From assembly GCA_023420245.1 (NCBI GenBank), contig JAEZWL010000019.1, positions 1 through 28,785 on the forward strand: 28,785 nt of DNA, in the 5' to 3' direction. The DNA is from Bacillota bacterium. Lineage in GTDB: Bacteria; Bacillota; Clostridia; Oscillospirales; Acutalibacteraceae. Numbering within the stretch: the first letter of the stretch is position 1; each line of letters begins with the position of its first letter. The notes under the pieces were generated by a model. The model searched no databases and was not told where the DNA came from. It saw only the letters and a program-made list of their open reading frames with translations. Both the position numbers and the translations under genes were made by a program. Shown here piece by piece: positions 17,091 through 25,766 of this stretch.

Positions 17091-19661
17091 CTACAAAGCG
17101 CAAGGTCGATTCGTATAGCTAATTGAGATTTGGACATCCGAGACATCCATTATCGTTTCTACTTGAACAATTTGTGATAATGCACTTAGTTCCTCTTTTA
17201 CGATATCGAAGAGAAATGTAGTTTCATCCGGTGTCTGTTGATAGCTTTTGATAACACTTTGCCCGATCAGCCTTAGTATTCTGATTCTTAGGCTTCTGAT
17301 GGTATTGCATGCCTCATAGAAGCTTTCCGGGGAAGACATCATTTCGTCGTCTTCACAGATAAGAGCAATTTGAAAAAAGGCGTCTTCCTCACGAGGCGCA
17401 ATAATTCTGCTTTCCGGATTAAGCCAAGTCCGCAGTGTAACGGGGTGCTTTGGGGCACCGTATTCCTTCATTGCGTTCGACAAATCTTGGAAGGACAGCC
17501 TATGCGCATCTTTATATGCTAAAAGTTGCTCCTTCCAATGCTTTGACTTCCGAAACGCCTCTTTAATTTGCTCATTCGAAGCGGCAAGCTTTTTTATTAT
17601 CTCTTCGATAATGTCCTTTGCCTGAGCACTGTTTTTTGTAAACAATAGCATATCACCGGCGGTAATGTCTTTTACTGCACTTTCTATAACCGTCATCTGG
17701 TCGCGATTAAATATGTACGGCGTGAAATATTTTGTAAAAAAGATTGATTCTCCATCCGATGTGGTTGCAATCCGAACAATATCCGCTTTTGTCGCTGCGC
17801 CGCTGGACACGTTCGATGCAGCTTGCAACGCCGATTTTATTGCTATTCCCTCTAAGTATTCTTCGATTTCTTGGTTGTTCAGAATATCGCTGTCGGCCAT
17901 ATGCTCTTCTTCGCTTGTATCTGAAACTTCAAACTCTAATATAGATCGGTTATTAAGTTCTCGTTCTTTTTTCACAAACAATTTCTTTTGATAATTATAG
18001 AAAAGACGTTCATGTGGATATAGTATACATTCTACTCTTGGGGCTACAAAGATAGAAAAAACAGAAAACCGTTTTGTACCCAAACAGCCGGTAGAAACAA
18101 CGGTATCATAGTTATTCTTGTAATCAAAAGCACCGGTAGTTTTTATGTGCAAATCATTGTCAAGGGCTATCCCTGAGGGTAGAAGTGCTTTGAAAATATC
18201 AATATAAAAAGGCTTTGGAACCAATAGAAGTACTGTTCCGAGCTGCAACGCATTCTCAAGCACATCTATCAGAGGCTGTATTTTTGGGTTCCTGTATTCA
18301 ATTAAATGAAAGATGGTATTCATAGTTCGGGATATGTCCGATAGCAAATCAGCTAATGCCCCGCTATAATCATTTGCTACGCTAGCTAAAAAATCCTTTT
18401 TCTCAAGTACCGACGGGCATTCTAAGTTCATTTCTTGTCGTGCAATTTCGACATCGTGTATCGGGAAAGCTATATTTGAGAAATAATTCATCAAAGAATA
18501 GCTTTCGATGATGAATATATCGATTATTTCATCATTTTGTTTATGGTGGCGGATATCCGATATCTTTCGGCAAAAGGTTCGGTACTCTTCTATATCAATA
18601 ATACTATCGACATCATGCTCAATCATATCTCGATTTATGATGTTGCTAATAAGCGACTCGTTCTTACAGGTAAGGGGTCCATTCGGCGCGGTAGGTGTTG
18701 AATAAGATAGTAGCATATCCTTGGTGCAAGCAAAGACGCTTGCATCCGGATAGGCCGCACAAACATTGCCGTCATAATCTGCAATGGGAAGTGATATTAA
18801 AGTCTTTTTTAGGCTTCGCCGATTAATTATGTCCGGCAATTCCGTCTCGCCGTTTTTAACTGTTTGTACCCCCATGATGAGAAAAGCAAAAACTTGCTTT
18901 TCTTCATCTGTAAATATAAGTTCTCTTGCAATAGTAGCCTTATTTGTAAATTTCAGTACAGGAGTGTTTTTACCCGGGTTGCCACGGAAAGGATACTCAT
19001 TGCCTTCGGAAAAATAGGATACCGGCATCAAATCGGTCATTCCGATGTACTGGACACCGCCATAACGAATCCTCACTTTATCCACGAATGAGTCTGCAAA
19101 ATCTCGATCACACACGATTACAGCCGACTTTTTTCCAATACCTGCTATATCGGATTTGCTTTTATTGAAAACAGTTTGCAAAAAATTAAACTTTGCTTTA
19201 GAGTCGCTACGAATCCCTCTACCGTCCAAAATGGTTGCCTCGCCGTAATAGGGCTTTATTTTATAGAACGATTTTGGCGGCATGGTAACTGTTGTTGGCG
19301 TCATATATCCTTTTTGAACCGAATCATATGTCACTCGTGCCATATTATCAGCCGTTAAACCAAGAAATTTAGCACGTTTATTTTCGAAGATTACAATGTC
19401 TCCGGGACTCAGCGATTCCACTAACTCTGCCGGGGTTAGCGCATCATAAACAATACAAGACAAGGCAATATAAAGGATCAGCAAAATATCAAACATCTGC
19501 GACCCAGTATGAAAAATGAGGCTACTGCTTTTTTCTTCCTCATCCATTAATTCAGCAATATAGCCCGCATAAGTAGACATAATTAAGCCGTCCGAGATTC
19601 GCTCATCTTCAAAAAAAACATCGCATTTTCTTAATAAGCCTAAAACCGGATCATTGAGCAT
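17091..19661 (-). CDS. drmE: DISARM class 2 protein DrmE
   Basis: This 856-residue protein is the first gene of the operon drmE-drmA-drmB-drmMII. DrmE is the accessory protein that defines class 2 DISARM; its biochemical role is not established to my knowledge. I see no standard nuclease or helicase signature. Visible traits are an N-terminal LIFHTGSQMFDILLILYIAL helix, a central segment with VIVCDRDF, and a C-terminal region with APKHPVTLRTWLNPES and IIAPREEDAF, which reads like a small winged-helix-type segment. The start ATG 19,661 has the strong ribosome site AGGAGGGAG just upstream. The assignment rests mainly on position, size and resemblance to DrmE proteins. Confidence 0.75.
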   Translation of the reverse strand: MLNDPVLGLLRKCDVFFEDERISDGLIMSTYAGYIAELMDEEEKSSSLIFHTGSQMFDILLILYIALSCIVYDALTPAELVESLSPGDIVIFENKRAKFLGLTADNMARVTYDSVQKGYMTPTTVTMPPKSFYKIKPYYGEATILDGRGIRSDSKAKFNFLQTVFNKSKSDIAGIGKKSAVIVCDRDFADSFVDKVRIRYGGVQYIGMTDLMPVSYFSEGNEYPFRGNPGKNTPVLKFTNKATIARELIFTDEEKQVFAFLIMGVQTVKNGETELPDIINRRSLKKTLISLPIADYDGNVCAAYPDASVFACTKDMLLSYSTPTAPNGPLTCKNESLISNIINRDMIEHDVDSIIDIEEYRTFCRKISDIRHHKQNDEIIDIFIIESYSLMNYFSNIAFPIHDVEIARQEMNLECPSVLEKKDFLASVANDYSGALADLLSDISRTMNTIFHLIEYRNPKIQPLIDVLENALQLGTVLLLVPKPFYIDIFKALLPSGIALDNDLHIKTTGAFDYKNNYDTVVSTGCLGTKRFSVFSIFVAPRVECILYPHERLFYNYQKKLFVKKERELNNRSILEFEVSDTSEEEHMADSDILNNQEIEEYLEGIAIKSALQAASNVSSGAATKADIVRIATTSDGESIFFTKYFTPYIFNRDQMTVIESAVKDITAGDMLLFTKNSAQAKDIIEEIIKKLAASNEQIKEAFRKSKHWKEQLLAYKDAHRLSFQDLSNAMKEYGAPKHPVTLRTWLNPESRIIAPREEDAFFQIALICEDDEMMSSPESFYEACNTIRSLRIRILRLIGQSVIKSYQQTPDETTFLFDIVKEELSALSQIVQVETIMDVSDVQISISYTNRPCAL

Positions 19662-19679
19662 TTTGTCTCCCTCCTATTG

Positions 19680-19843
19680 AGGCCAACTTAGCAAAACGTG
19701 TTCTACCTTAGAGTTTTTCTCATCTTCGCATTATTGGACTTACAGCTTCATATAGGGTAGTGTCAATACAAGTTTGCAAAAAAGACACATCAAATAACTT
19801 ATTATAAAATTATTATATTCTCCCCAGCTACTAATATCAACAT
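19680..19843 (-). promoter_or_regulatory. Probable DISARM operon promoter region
   Basis: This AT-rich gap precedes drmE on the minus strand. A perfect TTGACA lies at 19,766-19,761 (minus), about 100 bp before the drmE start, but the hexamer 17 bp downstream (GTAAGT) is a poor -10 box, so the exact start is uncertain. No operator repeat was recognised. Confidence 0.3.
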
Positions 19844-19869
19844 TATTTGTCAAAACAGAAAGAATTTTG
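19844..19869. repeat. 26-bp direct repeat, copy 1
   Basis: This is identical to 21,545-21,570. The core TTGTCAAAACAG is followed by AAAGAATTTTG, and CAAAA/TTTTG ends make it partly palindromic. Both copies lie the same way round and next to similar hairpins (19,883-19,913 and 21,588-21,622), so the full repeated unit is about 70-80 bp with a diverged middle. Confidence 0.85.
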
Positions 19870-19882
19870 TTGTTACCGAGAT

Positions 19883-19913
19883 AAAAAATTGACACCGTAT
19901 AAAACACGGTGCC
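19883..19913 (-). terminator. Intrinsic terminator after the DUF3732 gene
   Basis: On the minus strand a GGCACCGT stem (plus-strand arms 19,891-19,898 and 19,906-19,913, one mismatch) with a short AT-rich loop is followed by AATTTTTTATC. It lies about 60 bp beyond the stop of the truncated DUF3732 gene and before the drmE promoter region. Confidence 0.7.
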
Positions 19914-19973
19914 AGAGTGAGGAATTTAAACATAATGGGAATTTAGACCATACCATCAATTACCTTAGTTCGC

Positions 19974-21544
19974 TCATATCCAACTGAAAGGGATTAGGCA
20001 ATCCTTATCATCCCACCACTTTTCAACTATTGCATCTTGAAAATATTTTTCATTAATATCAGCATGATCAACTATAATGATTTGCATATTGGGTGTAAGT
20101 TCTTGTAACCAGTTATAAATGAATCTATAAATAATTCTTATTTCTTGGCTATCCACATTTTCATTGTTCATTTCTGGTGGAAAATAGACTTGAGAGGGTT
20201 GGTCAATAAATAAAAAATGCGGTACCGGTCGGCAATTCTGAACAAAAAACTTGTGAAGTGCGAATAGTGCTATTAGATGGCAACCAAGCCAATTGGATCC
20301 ACTTCCTAACTGCTGTAAGGGTACAGGACGTTCTTTATCAACGACAACCGTGACTCTATTCATGTCTAAGCGGTATGGGTAATCGCAGTGCTCTAAGTTT
20401 AGTTTCTTTGCCCAACTTGTCATATCAAGAGAGAGCCGATTACTAATTGACTGCTTACGCTCGTCAATGGATTCATCGCTCAGCAAGGCATCGATCTTAG
20501 TAATTTTCCGTTGTAACGCCAATACTTGTTCCTTCTGTTTTGCGGAATTGTCCACAATAACGACACTTTCTAACCATAAACTTATTCGGCCAATGACTCG
20601 AGCCCTTCTCGCATTTAGATCTTTTAATGCCAAGGCATCTTTGTTTTCTGCATATATTGCTTCCACTTCAATCTTTGCAGTTTTTATTCGATCTGAAATT
20701 TGTTGTTGCTCAGCTTGCAATCCGTTTATAAATTCATTTATTTGTGGACGCTCCCGGTTAGCTGTAGACAAGTTTTCAGATAGTCTCTTCACTGCATTTT
20801 GTATGTCCACGGCACAAGGAAGAGGTTCACGCAACTCAGCAGAACACAATGGACAGTGATTTGCTGAAAAATCCATAGCCTCAAATAATCCTATCGATTC
20901 TAGTCGCTTTATCTGATGATTCATTTCTGCAGAGTACCCACTTGCAGCATCCAAAAATTCAACAGCATTTCTGATGTCAATTCCTATGTTTTCAAGAGAA
21001 ATCTCATCATTTCTTATCTGTGTCTGAAGATATGAAATTCTATCCATACCTGATATATGAACATCCACTGGGTTCCATTGGCAAGCTGCCGCTAACGCAC
21101 TTCTGACTGAACTATAGTCTGTCATATCAATGACACTACTATCTGAAATCAATCCCACTTCTTTGGCTTCAGTAATGAGTGCGGTTGCACGATGCAAACC
21201 ATTACCTTGCAACTGCGTTACTTCGTCAATGCTTCTTTGCAGCAGAATCTGATCACGTTTCAATTTTGTTCGTTCTGCCGCCAATTCTAAACTGTCCTCA
21301 CTGACAATACCCAAAAAATAGGGCATGGTATCTTTTATGGCTTGCGGAACAAATGGTTCGCTTTGCTTGTGAAAAAGGATTTTCTGTGCAGCAATTTCAT
21401 CTTGCCCTTGAATGCAATAGAACATGGCATGTCGAATGTTGGCCGATAAAGCCCCCCTCGTCTGGCCTTCAGGTGGACTGAAGAGGTTCTCAGATATTCC
21501 AATTTTTCTAGAAAGCAGCGTCTCTAGGCCGGTTACATCTATAC
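19974..21544 (-). pseudogene. DUF3732 ABC-type ATPase (ABC-three-component-like), 5'-truncated
   Basis: The visible 520-odd residues match the body of DUF3732 proteins: a FYCIQGQDEIAAQKILFHKQ block (the usual F-Q-P-Q-N-x-x-A region), PYFLGIVSED, long coiled coil, a hook-like CPLC at 234-237, the signature-like LGSGSNW at 416-422 and Walker B FLFIDQPSQ at 447-455 (numbering from TTG 21,554). The N-terminal region that should carry Walker A, roughly 100 residues, is missing. The family resemblance begins right after the 26-bp repeat at 21,545-21,570, and the only possible start is a TTG inside that repeat with no ribosome site. DUF3732 ATPases are parts of ABC-three-component defence loci with middle and effector partners; none are seen here. 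A pseudogene is most likely. Confidence 0.7.
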
Positions 21545-21570
21545 TATTTGTCAAAACAGAAAGAATTTTG
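21545..21570. repeat. 26-bp direct repeat, copy 2
   Basis: This copy is identical to 19,844-19,869. It forms the exact 5' boundary of the surviving DUF3732 sequence, so it marks a recombination or insertion junction. Confidence 0.85.
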
Positions 21571-21587
21571 CCTTACCTATTTATCTT

Positions 21588-21622
21588 GATAAAAAAACTG
21601 GCACCGTATATAACACGGTGCC
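21588..21622 (-). terminator. Second copy of the terminator hairpin
   Basis: The arms at 21,600-21,607 and 21,615-21,622 are perfect (GGCACCGT and its complement); on the minus strand they are followed by a run of seven T's. The hairpin matches that at 19,883-19,913. No gene ends just before it on the minus strand, so it looks like a displaced copy from a module boundary. Confidence 0.6.
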
Positions 21623-21825
21623 AGAATGGGGATTTTTAGCCGGTAGGGTTCAGTTTTAAGGGAATTTAATAATAATTTTACTTATCTGAACAACAATAAG
21701 TATCACTATTGCTGTGGGAGATAATATGTTATGATAAAAGATATTTTACTTGGCAATTTAAACCGAACTTTATATATTTTAAATCACTACTCACTTTATA
21801 AAAAAATCAATTAGAAGGTATTACG

Positions 21826-22227
21826 TTGTCATATAGCCAAACTTGCCTTGACATTCTTGCGGGATCCCTGTGTTCTATACCGTTTTGTGAAAATCAAGAT
21901 TATGAGTTAATTAATAAGAGTGGTAATGCAATATGTGTTGCAGTTGAGCAAACTGCTTTAGAAATGAAATCTTGTAATGGAAAAATAGGTGAGAAATTGT
22001 ATCCTGTGATTGCAAAACAGTATATTAACCTTAATGGACCGGCTTCATCAATAAATGATTTGCAGACAAGACTTAGCCGCGTTGAAATAAGAATGGACCT
22101 TGAAGATATCCAACAATCTCTTAATCAGGGTGAACTAATGATGTCTGGATTACTATTCAACAATAAAATTTTATTTGCATCCTGCTTAGCAGCAATAAAT
22201 AGTTTGGAGAATTTAATCGAAATATGA
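21826..22227 (+). CDS. Small protein of unknown function beside tnsE
   Basis: The 133-residue product starts at TTG 21,826, supported by AGAAGG at 21,813-21,818 with 7 bp spacing. I do not recognise a family. The sequence looks soluble and mostly helical, with a cysteine-containing N-terminus (LDILAGSLCSIPFCE) and a charged middle segment, LQTRLSRVEIRMDLEDIQQS, that could form a short coiled coil. It faces the TnsE-like gene and the two overlap by 15 bp at their 3' ends. It could belong to the transposon, or be a leftover partner (for example a middle component) of the DUF3732 locus; the sequence does not decide. Confidence 0.55.
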   Translation: MSYSQTCLDILAGSLCSIPFCENQDYELINKSGNAICVAVEQTALEMKSCNGKIGEKLYPVIAKQYINLNGPASSINDLQTRLSRVEIRMDLEDIQQSLNQGELMMSGLLFNNKILFASCLAAINSLENLIEI

Positions 22228-23616
22228 TAATATTATGTTAGCAATTTTTTTAGCAGAATATATGTGAGGTATTGTATTGTACTTTGGTAAACCATAGAGG
22301 TGGGATGTACTCCAATGGCCGGAGAATCCAAGTGATTCAATTAAAGTATTGACAATTTCGCTAGCATTGTTTGTGCCATAAAAGATTATTGTTGACATTT
22401 TTTTCTCTAGTCCCGATTCAACGATGTTTATTACCTTGCCTTCGTCACTGGTTAACTTAACATATGCATAATTTATTATTCTTCGATTTAAGTAAGGAAA
22501 TGACTTCATATCGATAGCAACTGAAACATATTCGCATTTTCTGATTTCATCGATGACATTACAGAAAAATTCTAATCCCGCAAGTGGAATAGTAGGAATA
22601 ATTGCTTTTTGATGGGATAGGTCGATTTTTGGTATCTTATCAAATGCATCTATCTGTAGTTTTTTAATTACCGTAGGGGGGTTTTTAAAAGCAGTTATAG
22701 ATGGCGATTCAATAAGTACATAATTGTCATGCGACAATTTAATATTTATCAATTCAGCAATTTCCTCTTGCTGGTAAAGCCTAATGCGATATTTGGATCC
22801 ATAAGATGGATAAGTTATGTCTTTTAAACGTGGGTGATTATATATAACATCGCGGAAAGGAAAGGAAGTATTTTTTGTTTTAAGATTAATGGCAAAAATG
22901 TAATTTTCAAAACACAGACCTTCAAACACAATACATTCGTTATTTTCAAAAGGTAATGTTGCGTGAATTTTTTCATCAAATAGGTATTGATTTTTAATTT
23001 TATACCATTCATTATTTGGGAGAGGGCTGTATTTTAGCCAAATATATTGATTTATCCACTTGTCTGTTAGTAGTCTGGTTGGATAATCCTTGTTAAAATC
23101 AATATAGAGAGTGTCGTTTTCAACTTTGTTGAGCAATGATAGATCTTCCAAACCTGCTGATGCGAATACCCTATTTGCTAGAAAATTGTTTGGAGTATAT
23201 ACAGATCTTAAGATTTCCATACACGGGAAGACAATTTTTTTATTGCAATGTTCAATTATAACACATTTTTCATCCAAACAAGATTTGCAGTTTTCAAATG
23301 AATAAAGTGTGGTTGGTATAACATCCGAAGCATTTTTAACAAATTGTTTAATGTTAGCTGTAAGATAAAAATGAAAGGTTTCCAGACCATTAGCCACTGT
23401 ATACGTTTTTCCATTCATATATTTAAGACCAATATAAAGTAAAGGAAGAAATTCCAATGAATATTCAACTGACTTTATCTTAGTTGATGTCTTAAAAAAT
23501 GCTTCTATAAAGTATTTCTGATTATATATGATAGGAGAATTTACCCAATGTAGAGTTACTACCTCGTTCAGTTCAAATGGCCATGGATTTAGAATAGATA
23601 TAGATATTTTCGCCAA
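22213..23616 (-). CDS. tnsE: TnsE-like Tn7 transposition protein
   Basis: TnsE directs heteromeric Tn7 elements to DNA undergoing lagging-strand synthesis, typically conjugal plasmids. The 467-residue product shares a pattern with Tn7 TnsE: a central block with FPCMEILRSVYTPNNFLANR (compare the P-x-x-E-L-A-R-S-L-F-L-x-N of Tn7 TnsE), a DTLYIDFNKDYPTRLL segment and QYIWLKYSP. Its C-terminal domain reads YAYVKLTSDEGKVINIVES, then MSTIIFY, GHWSTSHLYG and KYNTIPHI. The start TTG 23,616 has GAGGTG 8 bp upstream. The gene is visibly AT-richer than the defence cargo. It stands alone at the end of the element opposite the tnsD fragment. The call is from pattern memory, not a search, so it should be read as probable. 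Confidence 0.6.
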   Translation of the reverse strand: MAKISISILNPWPFELNEVVTLHWVNSPIIYNQKYFIEAFFKTSTKIKSVEYSLEFLPLLYIGLKYMNGKTYTVANGLETFHFYLTANIKQFVKNASDVIPTTLYSFENCKSCLDEKCVIIEHCNKKIVFPCMEILRSVYTPNNFLANRVFASAGLEDLSLLNKVENDTLYIDFNKDYPTRLLTDKWINQYIWLKYSPLPNNEWYKIKNQYLFDEKIHATLPFENNECIVFEGLCFENYIFAINLKTKNTSFPFRDVIYNHPRLKDITYPSYGSKYRIRLYQQEEIAELINIKLSHDNYVLIESPSITAFKNPPTVIKKLQIDAFDKIPKIDLSHQKAIIPTIPLAGLEFFCNVIDEIRKCEYVSVAIDMKSFPYLNRRIINYAYVKLTSDEGKVINIVESGLEKKMSTIIFYGTNNASEIVNTLIESLGFSGHWSTSHLYGLPKYNTIPHIYSAKKIANIILSYFD

Positions 23617-23635
23617 TGCTATTACACCTCAAATA

Positions 23636-23655
23636 GATTAATTATATGAGTGTAG
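23636..23655 (-). promoter_or_regulatory. Possible -10 region for the tnsE-like gene
   Basis: On the minus strand a TATAAT lies within CATATAATTAAT about 25 bp upstream of the TTG start. The matching -35 position has no recognisable TTGACA, so this is a weak promoter candidate. Confidence 0.3.
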
Positions 23656-23737
23656 CATAAAAATCGGTTGTTTAGATTCTAGAAATAAGCATAAAACTAC
23701 AAGTATTGCATGCAAAAAACACTTTATAGAGGTGATA

Positions 23738-23814
23738 GTCGTGAGCGAATTGACTTCTTCTAGATTTAAAACATCTCGCATAAATATGCAAATTTATGCA
23801 AGACGCTCCACGAC
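23738..23814. repeat. Nested inverted repeats in the transposon-end region
   Basis: The outer arms GTCGTGAGCG (23,738-23,747) and CGCTCCACGAC (23,804-23,814) pair with one bulged base. Inside them sits a second perfect inverted repeat, GCATAAAT (23,778-23,785) and ATTTATGC (23,792-23,799), with a 6-nt spacer. It may fold as a structured RNA or be a protein-binding site near the end of the element. Confidence 0.5.
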
Positions 23815-23857
23815 CATTATTTAAGTTTGAGACAAATATGACAAATTAGAAAATATA

Positions 23858-23908
23858 TTGTATCAATAAATTATTATTTTTTGTATCATTGTTTATTATT
23901 TATTTACA
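23858..23908. mobile_element. Candidate end of the Tn7-like element
   Basis: Two TTGTATCA motifs occur at 23,858-23,865 and 23,881-23,888, exactly 23 bp apart and followed by similar AT-rich tails. The second unit finishes in ACA at 23,906-23,908. Read from the other strand this is a TGT terminus with tandem TGATACAA sites, the arrangement expected for Tn7-like ends with about 22-bp TnsB sites. The flanking direct duplication cannot be tested because the partner end is outside the window and a group II intron begins at once. Confidence 0.45.
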
Positions 23909-24403
23909 CCAGCGAAGCTGGCAAATGCTAACAGGTGAAAGTCCTGTAGTGGTAAAGGTAGGGCAGCCACTTAGTCAGTAACCAGCGTATGGAGTAATTC
24001 ATGCGTTGAAGCGTTACGGAATGTTCCGAAGGGAGCAGACAAACTAGCGGGTTGTAACATGAAGTGAATACTGCCGCACCGTTATTTACATTCCCGAAAG
24101 GGAACAACAGGGAGTCGAGCTGAGACATCAACAGCGAAGACAGCAGACGGTATGAAGAACCCTAAATGCAATACCTAAGAACCCTGCGGTGTAGAGGTAA
24201 CGACACGTTAGGAAAGTATTTGTCGGAACTGGAGAGAGCCTACTTTGCACAGAAAACTGTAAAGAGGACGCATATAAGCGAAAGTGAAGTTGCAGTCCTG
24301 CAAAGAGGCAGTCAGAAGTGCCCATAGTACCTGCTATTGTACAGACAGCAAAACTGTACATAGGAAAGGGGCACAGCTTTATTCAAGTCTGTAGAGGAGG
24401 TAG

Positions 24404-25708
24404 GTGCTGGTGATTGCCGATAAAGCTATTAACACCCATGAAAAAGTACGAAACATCCAGAATAGACTATACCTTACAGCCAAAACTGACCGAAAGAGAA
24501 AGTTCTATGCGATGTATGACAAGATATACCGCAAGGATATTTTAGAGGAAGCATGGAAACGGGTAAAAAGAAATGGTGGGGCAGGCGGTATTGATAAAGT
24601 CAGCATTATTGACGTGAAAGCGTACGGCGAAGAAAAACTGTTGGACGAAATAGCGGAAGAATTGCGGACAGAGAAATATCGGTGCAAGCCTGTCAGACGA
24701 ACCTATATTCCAAAGGCAGATGGAAGGAAAAGAGCACTAGGAATACCTACGATTAAGGATAGAATAGTACAGATGGCGGCAAAGATAGTAATAGAGCCGG
24801 TATTTGAATCCGATTTCCAGCCTTGTTCGTATGGATTTCGACAAAAACGAAGTGCACTACAGGCAATGGACAGGATATTCGAAGTGGCTGATAAAGGCGG
24901 TGCTTTGTGGGTAATTGGTGCCGACATTAAAGATTATTTCGGCAGTATAAGCCATGACAAACTGCTTTTACTGGTAGAACAGAGGATAGCTGACCGCAAG
25001 GTGCTGAAGCTTATAAAAGGCTGGCTGAAAGCAGGAATGCTTGAAGCTGGACAATACAGTGAAAGTACACTTGGGGCACCACAGGGTGGAGTTATATCGC
25101 CGCTTTTATCCAACATATATCTGAATTATTTTGATGTATTCTGGAATAAAAGATTTGGGCACCTGGGCGAGCTGGTACGATACGCAGATGATTTTGTGAT
25201 ATTGTGCAAACGGAAAGCACAGGCAGAAGAAGCCCTAAAAGCGGTAAAATGGATTATGGATAAGCTGGAACTAACATTGCACAGCGAGAAAACGAAGCTT
25301 GTTGATATGTATTTCGGAAAAGACAGCTTTGATTTTCTTGGCTTCAATAATAGATTTCAGCGGTTCAGAAACAAAAGCTGGAAGTGGTATTGGACATTAC
25401 AGCAAGCTCCATCCCAAAAGGCTATGAAGAAAATGAGAGCCAACGTCAAAGAGGTGTTTAAGAGTCCAAGCAAATTACTGTGGAGCATGGAAGAAATGGT
25501 GAAGCTACTCAATCCCAAAATCATTGGGTTGAGAAATTATTATGCCCGGCGGTTTACAAGACCATGGTTATGGAAGATAGAGAAGTATATCAATTATAAG
25601 TTTACCCGGTGGTATAATCGGAAGAAACAACGCAAATACAGGCTTGGAAATGCTGCAAAAGTCAGAGAGTTGACCTTGCAGGCTGGATTAGCAAGTATTT
25701 GCGGCTGA
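24404..25708 (+). CDS. ltrA: Group II intron reverse transcriptase/maturase
   Basis: The 434-residue intron-encoded protein drives splicing (maturase) and retrohoming (reverse transcription). Reverse transcriptase motifs are clear: NGGAGGIDKVS, RALGIPTIKDRIVQ, a SYGFRQKRSALQA segment, DIKDYFGSI, GAPQGGVISPLLSNIYLN, and the catalytic YADD at 260-263. The maturase X region ends in GLRNYYARRFTRPWLWKIEK. No HNH endonuclease domain follows, so mobility probably uses replication forks or other nicks. The GTG at 24,404 is only 3 bp from GAGGAGG (24,394-24,400); GTG 24,410, two codons on, is better spaced and may be the true start. Confidence 0.92.
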   Translation: MLVIADKAINTHEKVRNIQNRLYLTAKTDRKRKFYAMYDKIYRKDILEEAWKRVKRNGGAGGIDKVSIIDVKAYGEEKLLDEIAEELRTEKYRCKPVRRTYIPKADGRKRALGIPTIKDRIVQMAAKIVIEPVFESDFQPCSYGFRQKRSALQAMDRIFEVADKGGALWVIGADIKDYFGSISHDKLLLLVEQRIADRKVLKLIKGWLKAGMLEAGQYSESTLGAPQGGVISPLLSNIYLNYFDVFWNKRFGHLGELVRYADDFVILCKRKAQAEEALKAVKWIMDKLELTLHSEKTKLVDMYFGKDSFDFLGFNNRFQRFRNKSWKWYWTLQQAPSQKAMKKMRANVKEVFKSPSKLLWSMEEMVKLLNPKIIGLRNYYARRFTRPWLWKIEKYINYKFTRWYNRKKQRKYRLGNAAKVRELTLQAGLASICG

Positions 25709-25734
25709 ATGCTGAAGGAAGAAGAATATCGGAA

Positions 25735-25766
25735 AGCCGTATGCGGGAAAACCGCACGTACGGTTT
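25735..25766 (+). ncRNA. Group II intron domain V
   Basis: This 32-nt hairpin has an AGCCGTA lower stem, a short internal bulge, a GCGG/CCGC upper stem and a GAAA-type tetraloop. It is the catalytic core signature of group II introns, in the right place after the maturase gene. Confidence 0.85.

Noticed and set aside
23738..23908. CRISPR array or crRNA of a CRISPR-linked Tn7-like element
   Set aside because: There are no repeats of CRISPR length with spacers and no cas gene in the window.
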